Assembly: GCA_013399695.1 (NCBI GenBank)
Contig: VXAU01002298.1
Location: 248,001-312,000 of the forward strand
Source of the DNA: Formicarius rufipectus
Lineage: Eukaryota; Chordata; Aves; Passeriformes; Formicariidae
DNA length: 64,000 nt
Reading direction: 5' to 3'
The notes under the pieces are model-generated. The model searched no databases and had not been told where the DNA came from. It was given only the letters and a program-made list of their open reading frames with translations. Made by a program: the position numbers and the translations under genes. Shown one piece after another: positions 51,343 to 63,144 of this stretch (position 1 is its first letter; every line of letters begins with the position of its first letter).

Positions 51343-51846
51343 CATAATGAAACCTTGTCTAACCTCCAAAATTATTAAACTGTTATCACACAGACTCTTA
51401 ATTGTTCAATACTTGCAGAATCGTCTAGATTTTTGTTTAATATTAATTTTTTACTCATTTTACCATTTATTTATTCATATTTTGCCAGATTTATTTGACT
51501 ATGTGCTCTGGATTGTGAAAATTTCCTCTCAGGAGGACTCCACTAACATTATATAATTTCTGAGTGACATTCTTTTTTCTTCTTGTGATGAACTCCCCTT
51601 TGAGACAACAACAAAAAAAAGTTTTTCAAAACTCACTTTTGTTCATGGCAGTCAACATTTTTTATTAAATAGTTATTAAAATAAAACTAGTTATTGAACT
51701 TTCAGATGAAGCAAATAAGATCTTTTTGAGAAAGACAGAAAATTCTTAATCATGATAACTAACATTCAATAAAACTAATACTGCAATCTTTAAAAATTGG
51801 CAGTATCTTCCAGATAAGTATGAGAAATGATTGTGACACTCAATAC
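51343..51846 (+). repeat. Duplicated block B, copy 2
   Basis: An exact-looking repeat of 50276-50779, here continuous with downstream unique sequence (TTCAGTAGAAACTG...). This copy probably shows the true arrangement. Confidence 0.92.
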
Positions 51847-53116
51847 TTCAGTAGAAACTGTACTTCCTGTGGAAAACTATTGTTTTAAATAGAAATAATT
51901 TTTCCTTGAAAGCATTGTGTCCATATATTTCTGAATTCAACAGAAAACATCTTATTTTTTCTCTCCTTGTGATATTTTGCAATTTAGAGAGAAGAGTTTT
52001 AACCCATGAAGACATTATAAAGTAGTAATTACCATTGAGAAGGAATTAATGTGCTTAACACAGACAATAAAGATGCCTATAATAAATATATATATAATAA
52101 AGAGGTGCTTAAGTTTTGAGTTTGCTATGCTCCTTCTCTTTGCTGTTGGGACAGGAGTTGGGCCTGTGTGGAAGTTCCCCAGATTTATCATGAATCCCAT
52201 CAATAAACTTAATGTGATCCCAGGATGACACCGAGCCCTGCAACAGTGACTTAATACAGCTGGTGACTAGAGCTGGTTTGTATCTGTTTGAGAGAGGGGG
52301 ATTGTCACCCTTCACGACAATCCTTTTAAACTTTGTAAAACAAATACAGGTAAGAAAATGAAAGATCATTAGGAAAATCCAAGTTATAACAGTCTGGTGA
52401 GGGCTTGAATGCACTGTCAAAGTATTGCACATCACTGGAGGTACCTTAACTGTCTGTGCATGTTTTCAGCTCGTAGCTAATCTGAGATAATTGGACTAAA
52501 GCTGAATCAAATTAGCTTGTGATAGTCTGACTAATAGGACGCACATGGCCAGTCACTGTGGCTCACCTATCCCAGTAACAGGTTAAACTGAGATAATTTG
52601 TTCTTCTTTGTGAGCCCTGGGAAAAAAGTGTCAGGCTCGGTGACCCTTCAAACTAGACAAGATTTAAATATATTCTCTGACCAATCTTGTGCTTTCAGAG
52701 GAAGGGACTGGATGATTCAGTTTGACTTTTTCATTTCTTGAGTCTTATGACTTTCTGAGAAGGGCTTCCCTGTAACCCCACTCCTAAATCAGTGTGAGAA
52801 TAAGGTCCAAGGCAATGTCTCAGAAGGGTTTTACAACCTGAACTCGAAGAACTTGAGTGTCTGTGTCTTCTTTCAAAGTAGCCAACTATTGTGGCATCCA
52901 GTGGCATTTGCTATGCCTGGCAGATCTGATAAACAGACAGAGGATACTCAAAAGAAAAGAAACATTGAAACCCAGAGGCTTTTCTGTATTACTTAGCAAT
53001 ACAACTTACATCTGTGATGGGCCTGAGTTGAACCACTTACTGTCAGCAGAAGTGCTGAAATTTATACTTATTTATGACAAGTATCCCTTTTTAAGAAAAT
53101 AGAATGCTTATCTGTG

Positions 53117-53258
53117 AAAAAAACAAACCAAAACAACAAAACAAACAGAACAAAAAACCCCAACAAGAAAAAACAAACAACAAAACAAAACAAAAAAAAA
53201 TTAATAATAATAATAAACAAACCAACAAAAAACAGCAACAAAAAAACCCCACAAAACA
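53117..53258. repeat. A/C-only low-complexity tract
   Basis: Of 142 bases only about three are G and six are T; the rest is A with scattered C in AAAAC/AACAA-like units, with a short (TAA)n piece at 53201-53215. Frames across it give meaningless Lys/Asn/Gln-rich (plus) or Phe/Leu/Val-rich (minus) peptides. It may be a degenerate (AAAAC)n microsatellite or an old expanded poly-A tail. Confidence 0.9.
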
Positions 53259-56200
53259 GCTGAGAGGCCTGCCAGTAATTCCTATGGCTCTGGGATTTAT
53301 TTAAGTGCAGTGACCTGCACACTGGCAGTCCTTATAAAGGAAGTTTTCTGAAATGTTTCTCAAAAGCTGGCAGAGTGCATTTGACTTTGTTACTGTCACC
53401 TGCTGGAATTTCAGAACAGAGAGATTTCCTAACTCAAAAGCTAAAAATCACCTATTGCAGGAAATAATTCTGTCCAGCCATTGCTTTTCCAAACTTCAGC
53501 TTAAAAACAAGATGGAGTCTTTCTTCTCCCTAGTCTGGTTCACTGTCTCTAGAAATTCTTCCTTCCAAAGGCTGGATGTCATCATATTGGTTTCACCTTC
53601 CACATTATCCCTGGATAACTCTTTTTCCTTTTCTGGTACTGTTATTCCAAAAGGTAATTTTGTACAGTGCACTTGAACATATATGTGCTTTATAACATGG
53701 TGCTTAATTGGGTATTAACCTAGTTATGGGGCAAGAAGCCTAGAGGGTTTGCTTTCCTAGGCAGGAAACAATATAAAAGTTCAGCACCCTGCACAAAAGT
53801 ATGGTCTACCATCTTGTTTTACTTTTTATGGCTAGTAATCTCTTCATAGACACAGACTCAGATTCATTCTACCAGTAATGCAGTCAAGAGGGTGAGTAGA
53901 ATCAAAAAGGAAGAGGCACACAAGTTGTTACTACAACAATGCAGGAAAAATGTGAAAAACAAAAGAAAATAACTGTTTTGAAACACTACCAGCTGATACA
54001 GGAAAATACAGAGTACAAATTCAGTCTGATTTATGGGATAGGAACTCTTTTGCACAAAGTTATCAGATGAACAGGCTGATATCCAGACTTCCTTGGAACA
54101 GTAGAGAAAGGCATCCCCAAAAGAGGTCCCAGTTGCCTTAGACCTCTGTCTCTGCACTGGATTAATCACTCTCTGGAGTCATTTTCTCTCTCAAATGAAA
54201 AACAGGTAGCTTATGTCTGCTTCTGACTGCACACTTTAGATTTGGAAAGCTGAATCTGGAGCAAAGCTCAACCAAAAGAATTAATGTTTTCCTCTACTAC
54301 CCTTCTCCGCTGACAGTTTTGGGATTTTAAATGGTCTAAATTGATGTCACCAGCTCTCAGTTTCCCTGGGAATGCTCCTGTATTGACAGGCTAGTTAGAT
54401 CCTACAAGATTACTTCTATTTTCCAGAGTCCCTACTTACATAATGTATTATCATACTGGGAGCATGTGTGGAAATTATCATCCTGTGCTTTTTGCCTGAG
54501 AGCACTGCAAGGGAATTTATGCCACTACTCAATGTTCTGCTGCAAAAAAATCTCATTTTATATTGCAGATAACTTATCAAGAAACCCCTGAGTAAGACTT
54601 TTATAACACCCTGCTGGAGTTTTGCCACCGATCTGCTCTAGCACCAGAAGTATCCCCCATTCTGATTCTTTCTTTCTTTTCTAATTCTATCTATATCAAA
54701 GAAAAAGGAAAACCCTGTAATGGACTGTAGATGGGAAAAAAAAGGTCTCACTTTAATTATTCACCATGTATTTTCATAGCAACTATATCATGTGTTAGCT
54801 CGATTTTTTACTGCTTTTAAAATGGAGACACAAATATTATAAGGGAAGTGCTGGTGGTGTCTCTGAGGATGGGAGATGACTGAGAGGTCTTAGCTGATCT
54901 GTATTCCTGGAAATAATTGCTTCATTACTGGAATGAGCTACATTGAGCTGAGTTGGTGTGATTTTCCATCTGTTTCTGTGCATTTATTGAACTAGTGCCA
55001 CTGGACAGTCAAATAAGTAAGAGTTATATGGACTTGGTACAAGAAACTCAAGGAAGTAAGAGTCTGAAAGCGCTGAGGAAGCAGCAGCTTCTCCTGCTTC
55101 AGTCAGACAAAGGCAGATTTGGTGACAAAGTACAAGGTTTATATCCTCAATCTGTGAGCTCAATTTTCAGCACTACCTCAGACTGACTGTACAGCTTCAG
55201 GCACACGTAACTGCTCCTGGCCTTCAAGCTACACGTGGAAAATGGGACCCGTAAAAAGAATGATTGGTTTCCATCTCACTGTATTGATCTGATTTAGTGT
55301 TTGGACTGAGAATTTCCTCTTTGCTCATATATGTGGTCTTGCATAGACATAGGTACACTATTTTGACTGTCAGCACTTGATGATAGCATTTATTTAATTA
55401 AGATAATTATTAAATATTTAATATGTAATCCTTATGTATTTTTAATAAGATCATTATTTCAGTGTCCCAGATGTATATCTGGATTGAACTCTTCTACTTA
55501 CAGCTTCTCCTGACTTCAGTTTTTCTCAGTCTACTGTGTCCCATGTATGATATGTATATGTAATATGTAATAGAAGCAACATTGCCAAATGGTCTTGGAT
55601 CTGTGGAATACAGGTGCAAATGCTGTGCCTCTTTAAAACTGTCCTTGCAGCAAATTCTATTTTGCAGTTGCAATGACTGTGTACAACTTTTAATCTTTTG
55701 GTGGTTTCAGAATTCTTTAGATGGAGAGGTCCTTCTCAGCTTTTCAAAATTTGCTTTTGTCACTCTGAGTCAGTGAAAATAAACCAGAAATGTTCCCATC
55801 AACAATGTCCAAAGAGACACGTGAGTACATTGCTAAGCTGCAGCTCTCAACTAGGGTGGCAAAGATGTCTTACAGAGCTGTTGTGATTGGCAGAGGCTCT
55901 AAACAGTCAAGCAGAGAGCAGGATGGACAAAACTGACCCAGGTCACTTCAGGTGATGGGAATGAATTGTGTGGTCAGGATCCATATTTTTCATAGTGGCT
56001 CCTCTATGTTGTCTTGGCCTCTCTCTGAGTTACTGAGTTGTAGTTCACCATCAGCCTAGAAGTTTAGTGGTCTAGTGCCATGTCTTGACCAGCATGAGCT
56101 GCAGATTTTTGCTGCTATTTGATTAGAGTTCTAGAACTGGTTTGCAGCAGAGATGCTCCTGTCTTGATCCTGTCTGCTCCCATGTGGGATAAGCTTTTAC

Positions 56201-58683
56201 TTAGTTGTTTGTTTCACTAGAAACTGGTCAGATCTTGTTGTCTTGGCAGGGACAATTCATTCCTTTAAGGCCTCAGAAGTCTGTAAGAGTGTGATAACAC
56301 AGGTCTCAGTGTAGGGAAACTTGAAAGATAAACATGTTGTGGCTCCTCCAAAGGATTCACTGCCTGGAAAAGAACAATGAGTGACTACACAGGACTAGCA
56401 AACACAAGCCTAACAGCAAATTCTCAGCTGGGTTAAATACTGGCATAGTTAAGGGGCCAAAAAGTAAGCTGGACAGACTGAGGCTGTGCAAGAATAAGAC
56501 AACTAGTGGAGTGCCACTGCAGCGCCAAGCCTAACCTCACTCACAGCTTGGAGTGATGTGATGACCAAGAGGAAGGAACACTAAAAAAAAATTGTACAAA
56601 TGAAAAAGTGACACCAGACAAGGAGTGCTGATCGATACCAACAAGGCAAGAAACTGGATCAAAGTTGAACTTGAAAAATTCCACAAGGTTTTTCCAAATG
56701 GCTTCTGAAGTCTTTTGTGGGAATAGAAAAGGACAGGTAAGCCCTGGAGAACTGGGGAACCCAATTAATGCTGGGACTTTTAAAGTGCAGACCAACAGCT
56801 TCCAAATACCAGCCATATAAGTAATCTCAATAAAACACATATCTGTGCCATGATCCATCACAGCTTAGTGAACATTCTGCAGAATGGATGGCAGAAAAGA
56901 GGAAAAAAGTGAAAGAATGAAATATATTGAGAAACAGCACAAACTGAGGATATCAATGGAAGAAATACAGAATGGGGAGCCAGAATATGTGAGCTTTGGT
57001 GTAGATTCTGTGGTAGGTTTGTAGATGTAAAAAACAACCAGCAAATAGATCTCAGCATAGCTAGTAACAGGTAGAAATTAAAAATGTCTGAGCAATATAG
57101 ACTAAAATGAAAGAAAAACAAAATCAAGCTGAGACCACCAATTGACATGGAAATTCTCAGTGCATGAGTCCAGTTTGCGCCTGTAATTGCAGTCAGTGTT
57201 AGTTTTGGTGATTTTTCTGCCATTTGTTCCTATTTTCAAAGGAGTAGGTAAGAACCACCTGCATATATTATATTCAGCTAAAGCTGGCCAGAGGATAATT
57301 TGATTTTTGCAACAGCTTTCCAGGCATAAATGTTTATATTCAACCTGCACTGGAATAAAACTTAATGCTCTGATACATTTTTGCAAAATGAATTTGGTCT
57401 GGAACATTGTGCTTTGGTTCAGTTAAAATTTGTGAGTAAAGTGAAAAGTATCTCTCATGTCAGAAGTATTATAGTGGGGCAGTGTTTAAACAATTCTCTC
57501 AAAAGACAGTTCTCGGGTTATCTAAATTTTGTGCTATCACAGTCAATAGGTTGTATAACATAATTCAAAACAACACAAAGCTCTCTGTTCAAAGCATGGT
57601 ATTCCAGACTGTAGAATTTATAATCATTGTTCTAATATTTGGAGTCTTCTGGTTTCCAACCTGCTTTACTTACTAGACAATTCATCTCATTTATTCTTTT
57701 ATCTGTACTTATCTTTAGATTTCCTATGTCTTCTCATCAAATGTAGTACCTCTTCATCTTTGTAAGTTAGCCTGTACAAGCCAGGATCTATTTATATTTA
57801 CATAATTTAAAATAGGATTTCCGGTTTTATAGGAAGTCCAAACATTACTTATAAATGGCATCTTTGGATTCAGTGAGTGAATGTGGAGCTCCCAGAACTC
57901 ATGGTTTTGAGGGTTCAGCTTTTTTGTCTTTGTCCACAACGAAAATACCACAAAATGTCTTTCCCTGACCAAGGAAATCAGAGAAATTTGTTTAATTATA
58001 AGGCTGTAAGACCTATGACACCCATAAAAAGGGCAAATAACAGAAGTGTCAGGTACCGCACTGAGAGCCTGACCTAAAGACAACTGCAGTTAATGAAAGC
58101 CCCTCGACCTGCACTGGCTTTGAGTCTGGCTTCCAACACCACTGTGTTCGAAGGTAACATGCAGGTACTTCATGTATTTCCTCAGACACTTGCCTGTGTA
58201 AATGCAGAGCAGAGCTAATCCCTCAAAATCTTGAATGACTTCACCAGGGTCAAACATGCCATGTCCCCTGACACAGTGAGCCAACATGAACACAAACTCC
58301 CAGAGCTGCTTAGAAGACTGTTTGGGATATTTTAATAGCTTTGGTTCATATCAGTATATCTCTGTTCTGCTCTCTAGTTGTATGTCCCATGTCTAGTAGA
58401 TATTCCCCTTTTTAAAAGTATCTATCACTTCTTTCCTTTTCTCATTCTCTGGACACACTTTCCTGCTTGATATGGGGGTTTTATATACAAGTTTGTGCAC
58501 TTCTTTAATGTTTGGCAAATTCCAGTTTTGCCTTGTGGTGGAGACAAAATGCTGTATTTATTTATAATTATTGGCTACAGGTGATAAGCAAATGACTGCT
58601 TGACATCTTTCCAAAGATTAAATTTCATTAGAGAAAGTGGAGGTTGCTTTCCCACCCAAAGTAGCCATGGTTACCTTGAAATA

Positions 58684-58722
58684 TCCATCATCATTGCCAT
58701 CTTCATCACCATCATCATGCTT
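58684..58722. repeat. Degenerate (CAT)n patch
   Basis: Imperfect CAT/CATCAT repeats interrupted by TGC and TTC. Simple sequence. Confidence 0.75.
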
Positions 58723-58906
58723 CATTCCTTTATAGTCCTCAGGTAAAATGGAAATAACTTTTTAGTCTGATATCTATTCATTCACCTACAGTATCCTTCT
58801 ATTTACTATTGTTTTCTCCCCGATAATTTTGGTACAATTAATTTTGACAAACTTTGAGAGGAGATTTCTGAGTTGTCAGAAAGGCATTGCACTCCCACGT
58901 TTTGCT

Positions 58907-58920
58907 TATATATATATATA
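58907..58920. repeat. (TA)7 microsatellite
   Basis: Seven TA units followed by AGTAG. Simple sequence. Confidence 0.9.
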
Positions 58921-59847
58921 AGTAGAAAGTGAAAAGTAAAAAATAGAGAGAAAAACAGAGAGTGCACCTGATGAAACGAAATAATTTAACCTTGATACAT
59001 TAAAAGAACAAGAAACCAGAATTCCTGAGTTCTCTCATACATTAAACTTTTGGATTGTCTTCATTTTTACTTACCTTTTTCAGTTGAAGTTAAACAAGCC
59101 AGGAGAATGGATTGCACACAGGAAAACACCTATGTCAAGACATAGTCATTCAAGCTGGATGTAGTAATTAAGATGTAATTAGTCTATACTGGAGGAGCTT
59201 GTATCTAAACATACCATGTAACAAAAATAAGTCTGTGTCTCTCCCTTGTGTTAAACAACAAAAGTTGAAAAAAAGGTAACACAGTAAACATCTCAAAATG
59301 CATTGTGTATTTTTGTGTATTTAATGCAAGTATTACTGTGCATTCATTATTTATCTTCTTATGCTTCATTACATTATCTTCTCTACATCAACTTCACCTA
59401 CTAATAAAGTACTAATAAAGGATGACTGATAATGAATGTAGCAAATAAGTGGCTGTTTGAGAGCTTACAAAATACTTAATATGTTATTTAAAGCTGTGAA
59501 ACTTCTTCATATTTCTGATTTTTTAAAGTATTCTATTATACTGTAGTAAGCTCTGATTTACAGTATGTTCTGTACAAATATATAGGTAAGAAATATCAAT
59601 TTTGGTATGAACGAAGTAATTAATTTAGCTTTACAGCAACAGCATTTGTCAATCAGAAAAATCCAAAGAGATTATAACAATGCATAGATAACTCTTGGAA
59701 GTAAACCCCAATATCTTCACTTCAATAATATGTATTTTTCTTCATTAAAGATTAAATCCCACTGGAATTTAATGACATCAGAGTTAACAAAAGAGAGAGA
59801 TGCTAAGCCCCAGTTTTTTGGACTTTGTGTGCATTTTCATATTTCAG

Positions 59848-60147
59848 GCTGGAAAAGTCTCCGAGGTTTTGGTTCTGGGAAGGCTCATCCGTGGCAACAA
59901 TCAACACAGCTGGTGGCAGCTGCAGTCCTACATTGGTGACATCAGGTCGGCTGTGTGGACTGAGCCCAGTGTGGTCTGTGGAAATCAGAGGCACAGTGAA
60001 ACCAGGAGAAAAACCCACTCAAAGTACAGAGCAGCTGCTCTGGACAGATGTTATGGAAGTGGCTCTGCACTCAGGATGTGGATGTTAATGCAAGCCAAAA
60101 TCCATGCCAGTCATCTACTGCTCCAAAGGCTAATGGCCTTTAAATGA
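59848..60147 (+). other. Exon-like open segment behind a 3' splice site, unrecognised
   Basis: Seen: a pyrimidine-rich run ending TTCATATTTCAG at 59847, then 99 codons open to TGA at 60145-60147. The segment has several CpGs and higher GC than its surroundings. The frame also extends upstream to an ATG at 59800. The protein is basic and tryptophan-containing (QHSWWQLQSYIGDIRSAVW near the start) with no signal peptide or membrane segment. I cannot assign a family. It could be a terminal coding exon, a relic of a gene, or chance. Confidence 0.2.
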
Positions 60148-60357
60148 TTGACCTGATGAAAAATAACCTGGTGTTTAATAGATCATTTTCACCTGAGTTT
60201 TCTGCAAAGATACAGAGCAATACTAAGTGAGCATTCAAATATGAAGTCAAAACGTTTCATATTTAGGATACAAAAATGCTTCAGATTCAATTTGAAGAGA
60301 GCACCTAAGTATTTCCCCGTTGTAATTAAGACACATTTAGAACCATGAACAAATCAA

Positions 60358-60437
60358 ATGGTTTAGTGGACATGGTGGTCTTTAGTTGAAGACTTTTCAA
60401 TCTTTCCAACCTTAATGATTCGATGATTCTATGAAAT
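60358..60437 (+). mobile_element. CR1 LINE, ~80-bp 3'-end remnant
   Basis: GGTTTAGTGGACATGGTGG followed by CTTTCCAACCTTAATGATTC and GATGATTCTATG matches the extreme 3' end of CR1 in sense orientation, including the octamer-type terminus. It is very short and diverged, with an internal deletion before TTTCAATC. It is the second sense-oriented CR1 in the window. Confidence 0.8.
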
Positions 60438-60720
60438 GAAGTTTTCCCTAACACAGTTTTATCCCACATTTGCTTCCTGAATCCATCAAAGTTCCCTTGC
60501 AGCTCTTGTCAAAGGTGTATATTGTTCTCATGAATACAACCAGCACACTGATTGCGGCAGAGTTAGTCCCTTAAATCCCTTCCACACTCTGTTGTTGGAA
60601 CCCTTACCTGGCACTGAACTCAAGAGTGACCTCCCAATGGCTTCATCTCTTTATTTCCTCTGCTGGTGGTTTTGTTTAGATCAACTGTTGCTATAAGTCT
60701 TATTGCAAAAATATTCCTTA

Positions 60721-60789
60721 GTTCTGTTTGGTTGGTTTTTTGTTAGTTTGGAGGGTTTTTTTGTTTGTTTGGGTTTTTTGGTGATCTGT
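60721..60789. repeat. T/G-rich low-complexity tract
   Basis: GGTTGGTTTTTTG / TTTGTTTGTTTGGG-like sequence with almost no A or C. It is the same kind of sequence as 62949-63144 and roughly complementary in style to the A/C tract at 53117-53258. Confidence 0.85.
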
Positions 60790-61207
60790 TCCTTGCCATT
60801 ACTCTTTTTTAAATTTTTTTTTTTCCCCAAATAAACTATTTGAAATCTCATCTTAATCGGTTCTTTCCATATTGCCTCAGTCTAGGTGCTTGGGTAAAAA
60901 CTGGTTCCAAAAGTGCTAGACAAAAGGGAAAATTCCAGTCCCTTTCAGGGAAGAATATTTATGGTGAGAGTTAATGTCTTTTCTGAAACCAGCTGGTATA
61001 ACCCGAAGAAATAGATGATATGTGAGACGGGTAAACACTTCCTCAGTTCTGCTGTATCTGTTGTTTGCAATGTTGAAAAATTCTCAGAAAGTTTTAAAGT
61101 AAATTATAGTAATTAATGAAGAAGTAATAAGTCAGTCTACAAATCATATTGCTGGGCAGTTCTGCTGGCTCATATTATTGTATCAAACTTGGGTCTGAAT
61201 TATAAAA

Positions 61208-61239
61208 TTTATTANATAATAATAATAAATTATTATTAT
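61208..61239. repeat. (TAA)n patch with embedded N
   Basis: ATTTATTA, an N at 61215, then ATAATAATAATAAAT and TTATTATTA. The N marks an unresolved microsatellite length. Confidence 0.9.
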
Positions 61240-62117
61240 CTTTTGTACCATGAATATGTGTGAGGGTGAAAAACAAGACAACTGAATTATTGTTAATAGG
61301 AAATGCAAAGGCAACTGAAAACTCTGTGATTTGTTAATGTAGTCTAGGATGAAAATAATATTTCAGCAGGACCAGAAAAGAATAACTCGATGGAGAACTA
61401 TTGTAAAGAATGAGAACTTTGCTGAACAGTGAAAGTCATGTTATGGAGGCAGATTTACTCTGCTGTCATTAAGACAGATTTTACACAATATACATATTAA
61501 TACCCTTTTTACAGCTTTCTAGTGCCTGGTATAGTGTTTATTAAAAGCAGTAACTTTTTAAGAATATATTAAGTTAGAATACTGACCACTTCAAAAAGGA
61601 TTAATTTGACAGAAAATTCAGAAATAAAATGTATTATATAATATAAGACAAGATTATATTGATCTGATGTTGAGTAGGGACTAGAGTCAAATTGGTTCAT
61701 TTCTGTGTTAACTAAAACGGTCATTAAATCTAAGGATTATTGCTTCCAAACCAGTGGATAATACAGTATCTAAGAGACTGTCGCTTCCCTTCACCAGGAC
61801 ACTGTGTTACAGAGCTCAGCAAATTTTCCCAAGTCATTAACCACATTTAAATTAAAGGTGAAGCAAACACAGTAGACCATTTCTTCCCTGCTGCTGATTT
61901 AATGCCCTTTCATCCCAAAACATGGTGCTCAGGACAGAAAGACAGCTATCACTGAATAATGGCACGAGGAACATCCTGACTCCCTGAAACCCATGGGACT
62001 CTTTTCCATGGGACTCACGTCAAGGGCTCAGCACCCTCTCCCTCTCCTCTTTGCCGAGTTCTTAAAAGGTAAAGAAGAGCAGCTGCCACTGTAGACATAA
62101 AAGTTGACAAATTTACA

Positions 62118-62135
62118 ACAGGTGATGCCACCTGT
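62118..62135. promoter_or_regulatory. Palindromic double E-box
   Basis: ACAGGTG-ATGC-CACCTGT: two 7-nt arms, exact reverse complements, 4 nt apart, each an E-box of the CAGGTG/CACCTG class. Such boxes are bound by bHLH E-proteins and by zinc-finger repressors of the SNAI and ZEB families. The sequence is seen; any binding or enhancer role is inference. Confidence 0.4.
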
Positions 62136-62764
62136 GCCTGCCTAATCTAATCACAGCCTAAACAATCTGCCATCCATTTGGAGTGGGGATAATGTTCAAG
62201 AGCATCTGAAAGTGATTCAGAAGCAGGAGGGTGAGGAGGCAGCACTTTGCTCAAACACCCTCTTGGCTACGAAGTAAGTTTATAGATGACTGCTGGTGGA
62301 CACGAAAAAAAAAACTTACTAACCTTCCTTGTTTTTATGTAGAGAGGGGGAAAATAAAATAATCTGTTAGGCAGCTAACAAACACCATATCAAACACTTG
62401 GTTGCCAGATGGGGTGAGCTGCACACTACTGTTACATGAGCTGCTGCTGCTCCATCTGTAGTGAATTCTCCTTGCCAGTGGCTTGGCTTAGGCAGTGTTT
62501 GGGAGGAGACAGCAGGGGAGGAAGAAACGTGTTTGTTGTACAGGTATTAAGTGTATTTTCTGCTGGTCTCTCATTGACTCACCAACAGTCCCCTCCTCAC
62601 TTCTTCTCTACAATTACATAAGGATAATCATGTTAGCTCAGCGTCATGATTCTGTATGAAGACTGCTTGGAGATTCCAAATATCCACTTCACAAGCTCAG
62701 TAATTTATAAGATTTCTCATTAAATATACAATTAAACTCTAACAAAAAAAAATTCACTGACCAG

Positions 62765-62781
62765 AAAAAAAAAAAAAAAAA
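62765..62781. repeat. Poly-A run
   Basis: Seventeen consecutive A, with another run of nine A about 20 bp upstream. No processed gene copy or LINE recognised beside it. Confidence 0.9.
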
Positions 62782-62948
62782 GACTAAATACATCTAAGTC
62801 TCCTAAAACACTTAATTTCTTATGGTAGAAAGGCATCAGGACTGTGACTTGTTATTAAAACTTCATGTGGAAATACACCGCAGCCACATCTAGGCATAAG
62901 TTTACTTATCTTACAAATTATCTCCATATTTAGGCAGTGGTTGAAAAT

Positions 62949-63144
62949 TTTTTGTTGGGTTTAAGGGGACTTTTATTTGTTTTGTTTTGGTTTTGTTTCT
63001 TTTCTTTTACTATTAGAGAACTGTTTCACCACTGGGAAAAATAAAGATGAATTTTTTTTCTTCCAGAAAGCATAGTTTTTCCACTTCTAGAAAGATTTTC
63101 TGTTTGTTTGGTTGGTTGATTTTTGTTTTGTTTTTATTTTTTTT
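62949..63144. repeat. T/G-rich low-complexity region
   Basis: Two T/G-rich tracts (62949-63009 and 63098-63144) built from TTTTG/GTTTT/GGTT units, separated by more ordinary sequence. Confidence 0.8.

Larger units (their letters stand above)
51847..59847. other. Gene-free unique stretch
   Basis: About 8 kb of AT-rich DNA with no supported gene. It contains an A/C tract (53117-53258), a degenerate (CAT)n patch (58684-58722) and (TA)7 (58907-58920). The minus-strand frames 52109-52435, 56541-56861 and 56858-57223 are the longest here (106 to 121 codons), but I recognise no domain and they lack convincing splice or start context. Confidence 0.5.

Noticed and set aside
52109..52435. 108-codon minus-strand open frame with a mixed hydrophilic C-terminal half.
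   Set aside because: No recognisable family, a hydrophobic AT-rich N-terminal half, and no splice or promoter context.
53068..53322. Phe/Leu/Val-rich minus-strand frame and Lys/Asn/Gln-rich plus-strand frame.
   Set aside because: Both are translations of the A/C low-complexity tract.
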